From NCBI GenBank assembly GCA_947492745.1, contig CANLOE010000069.1, forward strand, positions 1-39,643: a stretch of 39,643 nt of DNA, given 5' to 3'. Below are positions 33,751-39,643 of this stretch, one piece after another. Below the pieces are notes generated by a model that ran no database searches, was not told where the DNA came from, and saw only the letters and a program-made list of their open reading frames with translations. The translations under genes and the position numbers were made by a program. The first letter of the stretch is position 1. Every line of letters begins with the position of its first letter. This stretch comes from an uncultured Cyclobacteriaceae bacterium. Its GTDB lineage: Bacteria; Bacteroidota; Bacteroidia; Cytophagales; Cyclobacteriaceae.

Positions 33751-34566
33751 TTAGGCCACTGATTTTGCTTTCAAAGCCTTCAGATTTTTGATGAAATCTG
33801 CACAGGCCTTCTCTGGGCGGTTGTTTTCCATGAAGTTCTGGCCCATCAAAAACCCTTTAAAACCATGTCCCATCAGTTTTACGATCGTTTCGGGTTTGGA
33901 AATGCCACTTTCGGACACTTTTACGAAATTATTCGGTATAGCCGAGGATAGACGTATGGAATTCTCTATATCCACTTTAAATGTTTTCAGGTCACGATTA
34001 TTGACGCCTATCAGATCGATGCTTTCCATCAGGTTGCCCCCTAATTCGGCTTCATCATGCACTTCCATCAGTACTTCCAAGCCCAGCGATTGTGCAAAAG
34101 TGGACAGCTGTTTTATCTTGGGAGTATCCAATACGGCCGCAATCAATAAGATGGCATCCGCTCCGATGGACTTGGCCTCTACAATCTGATATTCGTCGAT
34201 AATGAACTCCTTTCGAAGTATAGGGCAGAAGTTGTACTTCCGTGCCAATGTCAGGTCCTCGGAAGTGCCTCCAAAGAACGTCTTATCCGTCAGAATGGAT
34301 AGGGCCGAAGCTCCCGCCTGCATATAGCCTATGGAAGTTCGTTCCACGGATACATTGGGGTGGATATCACCTTGGGACGGAGAGCGGCGTTTGATCTCGG
34401 CGATAATACCGGACATGTCCTCTCGGGTCACGTACTTCTTTAACGATACGGTCTTTGAGGGGAAATAAATGCTCTTTTCCAGTAATTTTGTCGGGAAGAG
34501 GCTCTTTCTTTCGGCTACTTCCTTTACTTTATGCGCTATGATCTTATCTAATATGTTCGTATCCAT
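33751..34566 (-). CDS. trpC: Indole-3-glycerol phosphate synthase
   Basis: The 271-residue TIM barrel performs ring closure of CdRP to indole-3-glycerol phosphate. Catalytic Lys59 is in IIAEIKRRSPSQGDI. Lys and Glu also occur in ILRKEFIIDEYQI; other motifs are SILTDKTFFGG, GADAILLIAAVL, LEVLMEVHDEAEL, GVNNRDLKTF and VSESGI (phosphate binding). Length is normal for the monofunctional enzyme. It lies 81 nt after trpD. Confidence 0.97.
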   Translation of the reverse strand: MDTNILDKIIAHKVKEVAERKSLFPTKLLEKSIYFPSKTVSLKKYVTREDMSGIIAEIKRRSPSQGDIHPNVSVERTSIGYMQAGASALSILTDKTFFGGTSEDLTLARKYNFCPILRKEFIIDEYQIVEAKSIGADAILLIAAVLDTPKIKQLSTFAQSLGLEVLMEVHDEAELGGNLMESIDLIGVNNRDLKTFKVDIENSIRLSSAIPNNFVKVSESGISKPETIVKLMGHGFKGFLMGQNFMENNRPEKACADFIKNLKALKAKSVA

Positions 34567-34647
34567 AATTGGGTTGACGTTTTATCAGTTTCTAATAGGG
34601 TCATTACAATGTATCATACTATACCGGTGTAGGGTGGCTCCTATACT

Positions 34648-35667
34648 TTATTTATTATCCGTGGCCACTGTGGTTTTCTTACCTTCGATCAGTTTTTTGA
34701 AAGTATCCAATGCTTTACCGGAAGCTAGGGTTTCTTTGGCCAGATCGACAGCACTGTCCATGGCATCGGCCTTGCCCGCACAGTACAGCGCCATGCCCGC
34801 ATTGGCCGTGACGACTTCATTTTGAGCCTGGCTTCCTTCTCCTCTCAAGATTTTTTCGAATATCTTGGCCGAATCTTCTATGGTCGCCCCTCCGGAAAGT
34901 GCTTCGGCAGACCATGTAGATAGTCCTAGTTGGGAGGGGGCGATGATTTTTTCCCCTTTTGGACCGATAGCTTTGAAATTTCCCGTCAGGGAGATTTCAT
35001 CATAACCATCCAGAGCGTGGAGTATCAAAAATTCCTTATCGGTCTGTTGGTATAGGTAGCCATAAAGTCTGGCCAGTTCCAAGCTGAATACGCCCACCAG
35101 TTGTTTTTTGGGAAAAGAAGGGTTGACCATAGGACCCAGCATATTGAAAAAGGTCTTGACACCCAGCTCTTTTCTTATAGGGGCCACGTTTTTCATGGCC
35201 GGGTGGAACAAAGGGGCGTGTAGGAAGCATATCCCGGCTTCGTCCAGACTACGTATCAGCTCGTCCTTCTCATTGGTAAACCCGTAACCGAAATAGGCCA
35301 ATAGATTGGAAGACCCACATACGGAAGAAACACCATTGTTACCATGCTTGGCCACATTTTGACCTGCTCCAGCGACAATAAAAGAGGACAGTGTGGAGAT
35401 ATTGAACGTATCCTTGCCATCGCCTCCCGTACCACAAAGGTCGATAGCGTCATAGGCATCTATGTCCAGCGGAAGGCACAGCTCTAGCATGGCATCCCTA
35501 AAACCTTCCAATTCCTCCACGGTTATGCTACGCATCATATATACGGTAAAGAAAGCCGCCATTTGGCTGCTATTGTACTTGCCCTGGGCCAAATCCATTA
35601 ATATTGCCTTAGAAGTTGCTTTGTCCAAGGTTTTGTATTCCAGTAGTTCGTTAAGTATCGCTTTCAT
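34648..35667 (-). CDS. trpD: Anthranilate phosphoribosyltransferase
   Basis: The 339-residue protein transfers phosphoribosyl from PRPP to anthranilate. The N-terminal helical domain contains YNSSQMAAFFTVYMMRSITV. The PRPP-binding glycine loop is CGTGGDG (78-84), followed by DTFNIST. Lys107-His108-Gly-Asn is the KHGN motif with SSVCGSSNLL next, as in the family. It is separate from trpG, unlike the enteric fusion, and starts 121 nt after it. Confidence 0.97.
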   Translation of the reverse strand: MKAILNELLEYKTLDKATSKAILMDLAQGKYNSSQMAAFFTVYMMRSITVEELEGFRDAMLELCLPLDIDAYDAIDLCGTGGDGKDTFNISTLSSFIVAGAGQNVAKHGNNGVSSVCGSSNLLAYFGYGFTNEKDELIRSLDEAGICFLHAPLFHPAMKNVAPIRKELGVKTFFNMLGPMVNPSFPKKQLVGVFSLELARLYGYLYQQTDKEFLILHALDGYDEISLTGNFKAIGPKGEKIIAPSQLGLSTWSAEALSGGATIEDSAKIFEKILRGEGSQAQNEVVTANAGMALYCAGKADAMDSAVDLAKETLASGKALDTFKKLIEGKKTTVATDNK

Positions 35668-35788
35668 TAGTTCTTTATTTCATATTTTTCATTCCACGAA
35701 CAGACGCGGTTATTCCGTTGGATTTTTAGACACTTCAAATGCGTAGGTATATAAACCCATGCAGTGCCACCCTACTATTGCTTGCCGA

Positions 35789-36361
35789 TCAGCACTTCAG
35801 CCAGTTATCGATCATCGTAGCCCCATGCTCGGTCAGTATGGATTCCGGGTGGAACTGTAGCCCCCTTACATCATAGTTGACATGTTTCAGACCCATGATA
35901 TGACCACTTTCGTCCCTAGCAGTAACCTGGAGTACATCGGTAATGGAGTCGGGCCTTACGGTCCATGAGTGATAATGGCAGGCGTTGAACTGGCGGGGCA
36001 GTCTTTCGAAAAGTATGTCCACCGTATCTTCTACACTGATCTGGTCGGCGATACCGTGCAGTACCAAGGGCATATTGATAAGGCTGGCACCGAAGACTTC
36101 AGCTATCGCCTGATGACCTAGGCATACTCCGAGAATGCTTTTACTCGCACTGTACTCTGCTATCAAAGGTTTCAATATCCCTGCCTCATCGGGTATGCCG
36201 GGGCCTGGAGAGAGGAGTATCTTGTCATAGTTGTCTATAGCTTCCAAAGCTATCTTATCGTTCCTTACAATATCCATATTACCTCCGTAACCTAATGTTC
36301 TTATAAGGTATACAAGGTTATAGGTAAAAGAATCATAATTATCAAAAACTAGTATTTTCAT
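35789..36361 (-). CDS. trpG: Anthranilate synthase glutamine amidotransferase component
   Basis: The 190-residue class I glutamine amidotransferase supplies ammonia to TrpE. The catalytic triad is visible: Cys80 (GVCLGHQ), His171 and Glu173 (LQFHPESILT). DNYDSFTYNLV and LLSPGPGIP are typical of TrpG/PabA. The protein might also serve as PabA for folate synthesis, as in other bacteria with a single copy; that is not testable here. The start lies 27 nt after trpE. Confidence 0.96.
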   Translation of the reverse strand: MKILVFDNYDSFTYNLVYLIRTLGYGGNMDIVRNDKIALEAIDNYDKILLSPGPGIPDEAGILKPLIAEYSASKSILGVCLGHQAIAEVFGASLINMPLVLHGIADQISVEDTVDILFERLPRQFNACHYHSWTVRPDSITDVLQVTARDESGHIMGLKHVNYDVRGLQFHPESILTEHGATMIDNWLKC

Positions 36362-36388
36362 GGTTTCTCAGTGCTTTCTAATTTTCCC

Positions 36389-37798
36389 TCAGTTGATTTC
36401 CTCGGCCATGGCGATGGCTTTTCTTAATGCTGCCAATTTATTGTTGACCTCTTGCAGTTCGCTTGCCGTTGATGACTTGGCCACAACACCCGCACCTGCT
36501 TGATAGCGAAGTTGGTTGTCCATACTTAAAAAAGACCGAATCATAATGGCATGGTTGAAGTCTCCATTAAAGCCCAAAAAACCGATAGCTCCTCCATAAG
36601 CGGCCCTGTTGACATTCTCGTATTTATCGATCAGCTTCATGGCCATATGCTTCGGTGCTCCCGATAGGGTCCCTGCGGGGAAAGTATCGGCTACCATTCT
36701 TAAAGAAGGGGTGTTTTCCGTAAGGCTTCCCGTAACCTTGGACACCAGATGAATCACATGAGAGTAATATTGTATCTCTTTAAATACCTCAACAACCACT
36801 TTTTCCGCATTTCTGCTCAGGTCGTTCCTCGCTAGGTCGACCAGCATCACATGTTCCGAATTCTCTTTTTCGTCTGCCGCCAGTGCCTTTGCCAGTTCCG
36901 TATCCGCTGTGTCATCGCCTGTTCTACGAAAAGTACCCGCGATGGGAAATATGCTGGCCTGATGATTTTTGATGACAATCTGTGCTTCCGGAGATGATCC
37001 GAAGATACGGAAGTCGCCATAGTCAAAGTAAAAAAGATAAGGAGAGGGGTTGATCGAGCGCAAGGCTCTATATACATTGAAATCATCTCCCTTGAAACTG
37101 GTCTCAAAACGTCTTGAAAGAACTATCTGGAAGACATCCCCTCTAAGACAGTGCTTTTTGCCTTGGTCCAGTATCTTCATAAACTCTTCGTCATCGTAAT
37201 TGGACCGTTCTTCTCCATGGACTTTAAACCCATAACTGGGAGAATTCTGACTTTTGATCAGAGAAAGCAGACTTTCTATTGTTTCCGTACTTTTTTCTGT
37301 TTCGGGCTGATGCTCAAAAACGTAAAGTTCGTTCTTGAAATGGTCTATAGTCACCACATATTGATAAACTTTGTACAGTATATCGGGTATATCGTCTTGG
37401 GCATCGCTCAGGTCCAAATCTTCAAAATACTGTACGGCATCATAGTTCATGTAGCCAAAAAGCCCGTTGTTGATAAATTTGAAAGGGTTTTCATCCGATT
37501 CAAAAGTATTGGCGAAGTCCGATAACAGCAGAAGTACTTCACTGCTATCGGTAACCTCTTTCGTCATACGCTCTTTACCGGGAAGCTGCCACATGACCCG
37601 CTTTCCCTTCACTTCGAAGGTCGCTATCGGCTGGCAACAGATATAGGAGAAACTATTGTCATTTCCATGGTAATCCGAACTCTCCAGCAAAATGCTATTT
37701 GCATATTTGTCCCTAAGCCTCAGGTAAATACTTACAGGAGTCTGTTGGTCGGAAAGCATTTTCCTATAAGTGGTCTTCAGTACTATTTTCTCCATCAT
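36389..37798 (-). CDS. trpE: Anthranilate synthase component I
   Basis: The 469-residue protein converts chorismate to anthranilate with TrpG. The N-terminal tryptophan-feedback element LLES is at 37-40 (NSILLESSD). Chorismate-binding motifs are GDVFQIVLSRRFE, PIAGTFRRTGDD, EHVMLVDLARNDLSR, FPAGTLSGAPKHMAMKLID and QAGAGVVAKSS. The start is ambiguous between two adjacent ATG codons (37798 or 37795). It is controlled twice: by Trp binding at LLES and by the attenuator in the 146-nt region between the leader peptide and this gene. Confidence 0.97.
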   Translation of the reverse strand: MMEKIVLKTTYRKMLSDQQTPVSIYLRLRDKYANSILLESSDYHGNDNSFSYICCQPIATFEVKGKRVMWQLPGKERMTKEVTDSSEVLLLLSDFANTFESDENPFKFINNGLFGYMNYDAVQYFEDLDLSDAQDDIPDILYKVYQYVVTIDHFKNELYVFEHQPETEKSTETIESLLSLIKSQNSPSYGFKVHGEERSNYDDEEFMKILDQGKKHCLRGDVFQIVLSRRFETSFKGDDFNVYRALRSINPSPYLFYFDYGDFRIFGSSPEAQIVIKNHQASIFPIAGTFRRTGDDTADTELAKALAADEKENSEHVMLVDLARNDLSRNAEKVVVEVFKEIQYYSHVIHLVSKVTGSLTENTPSLRMVADTFPAGTLSGAPKHMAMKLIDKYENVNRAAYGGAIGFLGFNGDFNHAIMIRSFLSMDNQLRYQAGAGVVAKSSTASELQEVNNKLAALRKAIAMAEEIN

Positions 37799-37881
37799 TA
37801 TTTATTAAAATGAACTTACACTCACCTCTGACAGACCTGATTTTTCAAAGTCCTAGTTTATGGGATGAATATAAAAGAAAT

Positions 37882-37912
37882 AAAAAAAGGGCTTGCTAAC
37901 AGCAAACCCTTT
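37882..37912 (-). terminator. trp operon attenuator (intrinsic terminator)
   Basis: In the minus-strand RNA, AAAGGGUUUGCU pairs with AGCAAGCCCUUU (12 bp with one U-G pair) around a GUU loop, followed by a run of seven or more U. It lies 33 nt downstream of the leader-peptide stop and 84 nt before trpE. The 5' arm (GGUUUGCUGUU) can instead pair with AAGCAGCACC just after the leader stop, which would be the antiterminator. Confidence 0.9.
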
Positions 37913-37944
37913 CTTATATTATATTTTTTACATAGCGGTGCTGC

Positions 37945-38004
37945 TTATCTACATATGGATAAGTGCCACCACCAAAATGAATTTAATTTCTTTGTCATAA
38001 TCAT
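37945..38004 (-). CDS. trpL: trp leader peptide with three consecutive Trp codons
   Basis: The peptide is MIMTKKLNSFWWWHLSICR, 19 residues, or 17 if the second ATG (37998) is used; the predicted transcription start makes the second ATG quite possible. The codons TGG TGG TGG occupy 37974-37966. The Trp codons and stop lie within a hairpin, CTTATC paired with GATAAG (extended by GGTG/CACC). When Trp is scarce, a ribosome stalled at WWW would free the antiterminator and allow read-through to trpE. All elements are seen in the sequence; the mechanism follows from classical trp attenuation. Confidence 0.9.
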   Translation of the reverse strand: MIMTKKLNSFWWWHLSICR

Positions 38005-38012
38005 AATTATTT

Positions 38013-38045
38013 CAAATGTAAAAAAAGGAATAATGAAAAACAAAA
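38013..38045 (-). promoter_or_regulatory. trp operon promoter
   Basis: On the minus strand TTTTG (38045-38041), a 20-nt spacer and TACATTTG (38020-38013) match the Bacteroidota -33/-7 consensus exactly. Transcription should start about 4-6 nt past the -7 box, that is at 38006-38009, only a few bases before the leader-peptide ATG at 38004. Confidence 0.8.
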
Positions 38046-38109
38046 TTTTATGCCCTAATAGATCATGTATTTATACTTGAGCAAAAATTGAAATAGGAAA
38101 ATAGTGCGT

Positions 38110-38272
38110 GAAGTGATTTAGACTTTTTCTTTTACCTGCGAATTTCACATTTAACATCCTGATATTGTCTTTTTTTAAGTTCCGTAGCTTCGGCTATGTA
38201 ACAGAAAAAAAACTTCGGTAGGGCATAAAAGTCAAAATGCCCGGTGCCAAATAACAAAGTCTAAATCACTTC
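38110..38272. repeat. Long palindromic element E upstream of the trp promoter
   Basis: A perfect 17-bp inverted repeat (GAAGTGATTTAGACTTT at 38110-38126 and its complement at 38256-38272) encloses two hairpins. These are CGTAGC-TTCG-GCTATG (38183-38198), flanked by T7 on one side and A8 on the other, and GGGCAT/ATGCCC (38221-38242). It has the build of a MITE but is not related to A-D and has no second copy in this window. Confidence 0.7.
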
Positions 38273-38325
38273 GGTGTATAGGCCTTGGTAGAACAGGCAC
38301 GCGTTATTCTAAATTCTGTGGAAAT

Positions 38326-38535
38326 TACACAAATTTGGGTTTCAGATGTCGTATAAGATTGCGCGGGTCATTTTAGTATCAATCAAGGCGAGCACCGCAG
38401 GGATAGCAGCGCTATCCCGAGGGTTGTCCACGCAGAGTGAAGCAAAACCGAAGGTTCATGAACACCACTGGAATCAAACACAATAGTGAACTAAATGAAC
38501 AGGAAGATAGGCGATAGTTGAAAGCTAAGTTTGTA
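38326..38535 (-). repeat. Repeat family B, full-length inverted copy (B4)
   Basis: TACACAAATTTGGGTTTCAG to GAAAGCTAAGTTTGTA is 210 bp and retains the hairpin GGGATAGC-AGC-GCTATCCC. It carries the 49 bases missing from B3. It lies about 50 nt past element E. Confidence 0.9.
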
Positions 38536-38689
38536 TTACATCCATTTTGAAAAAAACATCTCTGCACCTGAACTATCCTGATTCGTGCTCCATCGTGAGT
38601 AAATCGAGCAACTGTGGAGATGTGAAAAATTGACTCTATTTCGGTCATTTCATTGAATCCGGTACATCGTTGAACGCAATCCGAATTCC

Positions 38690-38905
38690 GGTAGTTCATT
38701 TGAAAATTTTTCTGTCCGGGCGTAGCGTTTTCAAAATTTTCCGCCTCCCACAGGCCGGCCCGAAATCCCTATGGGTTTCGTCCTACTTAATTTTTATCGA
38801 TAGGACCGAGCGTAAAGAAAGGGTTCGGGGAACCTCTTCAGCGCGGGGACCGGTCTGCCGCATAGGAGTAAGCACCCGGCCGGCTTGAGGCGAAACGGAC
38901 CAAAG
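38690..38905. other. GC-rich segment with a series of hairpins (candidate structured RNA or unclassified repeat)
   Basis: Successive stems are GAAAATTTT/AAAATTTTC (38702-38741), CGAAATCC-CTAT-GGGTTTCG (38761-38780), GTCCTA/TAGGAC (38780-38806), GGTTC-GGG-GAACC (38822-38834) and the palindromes GACCGGTC (38848) and CCGGCCGG (near 38876). Base composition is unlike the AT-rich surroundings. Open frames on both strands are short and broken by stops. No known RNA family was recognised. Confidence 0.4.
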
Positions 38906-39209
38906 GGTAGAAACAAAGATGTCCTCTACCATTTTGGCAATGAAAAGATGTTTTTCGGTAGGAATGTATATGGATAGGGTCAAAATGGAACAACATTGAC
39001 AATCCTATAGCCAAGCATATAAGTCCAACGGACGATATATTGACCAACGGTTAAAATAGTTGGTATATTTATGTATATAAGTCTGAAAACGGATAAAAAG
39101 AGTATAATTATACATGGGGCACTGAGGACTCCGAGATGAAAGTATCATTGACCATACCGGTGGCCACTATACAGAGAAGGTGCGACCGATGGTTCGTATG
39201 AGCGTTTAT
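38906..39209. other. Intergenic, no gene seen
   Basis: AT-rich sequence between the structured segment and the final repeat cluster. The only open frames are short and overlap one another; no promoter or hairpin stands out. Confidence 0.4.
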
Positions 39210-39336
39210 CCCGGATCACGCATTGAAAAATCTACTGCGGATCCAACTGGCTGCAAATCAGTCGTTGCACTACGTTTTTTGAATTCACCATAGCGGTGCT
39301 ATGCTAAATCCAATAAAACTCCCTTATGGATATTTA
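39210..39336 (-). repeat. Repeat family A inverted copy, first part (A7), interrupted by C4
   Basis: CCCGGATCACGCATTGAAAAA, the segment CAGTCGTTGCACTACG shared with A2, and the weakened hairpin CATAGCGGTGCTATG belong to A. The sequence stops at ATATTT, where a complete C element starts; A resumes at 39508. Confidence 0.85.
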
Positions 39337-39507
39337 AACCCAAATGGATCAATAGGATTGCGTGATGAGCGTATAAAGTGCAATAAGATCAGCGGTTTAG
39401 GTGAGGAGGCTTTTGTATCACTAAGGTGACGAGCCTGCGCAGCGTAAAACCACTGATTTTGAAGTGATTTATGCTCGCAATAGGAGGGCTATTGATTATT
39501 TTGGGTT
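39337..39507 (-). repeat. Repeat family C, full-length inverted copy (C4) nested in A7
   Basis: AACCCAAATGGATCAATAGG to GGCTATTGATTATTTTGGGTT is 171 bp, the same length as C2. It splits an A element. Flanks TTTAA on the left and TAAAC on the right leave a possible TAA duplication. Confidence 0.9.
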
Positions 39508-39545
39508 AAACCCTCGTTACGAAGTTCCAACGCATGATCCGGGTT
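39508..39545 (-). repeat. Repeat family A inverted copy, second part (A7)
   Basis: CCCTCGTTACGAAGTTCC followed by AACGCATGATCCGGGTT is the outer end of A and pairs with CCCGGATCACGCATTG at 39210, so both ends of the interrupted element survive. Confidence 0.85.
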
Positions 39546-39568
39546 TATGCTTTTTAATGGTCTGATTT

Positions 39569-39643
39569 TAACCCAAAATGTCCATTAGAAAATCTATTCC
39601 GGGCTTAACTGGCTTCAAATCAGTAAATGAATGCGTTTTTTGA
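39569..39643 (-). repeat. Repeat family A, half copy at the window end (A8)
   Basis: TAACCCAAAATGTCCATTAG to GAATGCGTTTTTTGA is the reverse complement of the repeat half at 1-72, with one or two differences. It stops at the same internal position next to the central hairpin. Confidence 0.88.

Noticed and set aside
34627-35775. GTAGGGTGG / CCACCCTAC inverted pair flanking trpD
   Set aside because: Only 9 bp and over 1.1 kb apart; one such pair is expected by chance in a window of this size.
38412-38699. Minus-strand 95-codon frame (NLAFNYRLSSCSF) and its twin at 6953-7144
   Set aside because: Both lie in family B copies and include unrelated flanking sequence; the B1 and B3 copies lack an equivalent open frame.
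1-39643. CRISPR array or phage origin for the repeats
   Set aside because: The copies are 160-210 bp palindromes dispersed in both orientations with no regular spacers, and no cas or phage structural gene is present.

Overview
The window comes from a member of the Bacteroidota (Bacteroidetes), probably the Cytophagia/Flavobacteriia side. The evidence is a secreted beta-helix protein with a C-terminal type IX secretion sorting domain, a FecR plus STN-type TonB receptor pair, two DUF4199 membrane proteins, a BatA-domain protein, and promoters that fit the TTG - about 20 nt - TAnnTTTG pattern of this phylum. No rRNA or tRNA gene was recognised.

Layout. Positions 1-7000 (plus strand): a 5'-truncated cupin gene, a lipoprotein, a beta-lysine acetyltransferase-like gene (ablB) with a small basic protein, an AraC regulator and a PEBP protein, separated by long repeat-filled gaps. 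7283-9454 (minus): a T9SS-secreted parallel beta-helix protein. 10420-16489 (minus): a four-gene operon of ABC ATPase, siderophore-type TonB receptor and two DUF3526-type ABC permeases. Its promoter has a palindrome (TGCAAC-AAA-GTTGCA) covering the -33 box, as expected for a metal- or cofactor-responsive transporter. 17040-17585 (plus, divergent): a lipoprotein whose histidines fall in an exact seven-residue register. 18242-21731 (minus): a FecR anti-sigma factor and an STN/TonB receptor without a sigma-factor gene in view. 21998-28444 (minus): an operon of BatA-domain protein, inactive-looking dihydroorotase paralogue, two DUF4199 proteins and two family-2 glycosyltransferases. 28804-29532: a decayed IS3-type insertion sequence. 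29592-38045 (minus): the complete tryptophan operon trpL-E-G-D-C-F-B-A followed by a DAHP synthase, so one transcript covers the committed step of the aromatic pathway and the whole chorismate-to-tryptophan branch.

Two things stand out. First, the trp operon has a complete attenuation region: a strong promoter, a 17-19 residue leader peptide with three consecutive Trp codons, a hairpin over those codons, and a 12-bp intrinsic terminator with a U-tract before trpE. Second, the gaps between transcription units are built largely from at least three families of long imperfect palindromes (here A about 170 bp, B about 208 bp, C about 170 bp), plus a degenerate family D and a unique palindrome E. 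They have terminal inverted repeats and central hairpins, and they are nested in one another (B inside C, C inside A), which shows they moved. They sit at gene ends, truncate a cupin gene and cut off an IS remnant, and the window itself starts and stops at the same internal point of inverted A copies, so it is probably an assembly contig broken at this repeat. Gene interiors of the operons are free of them.
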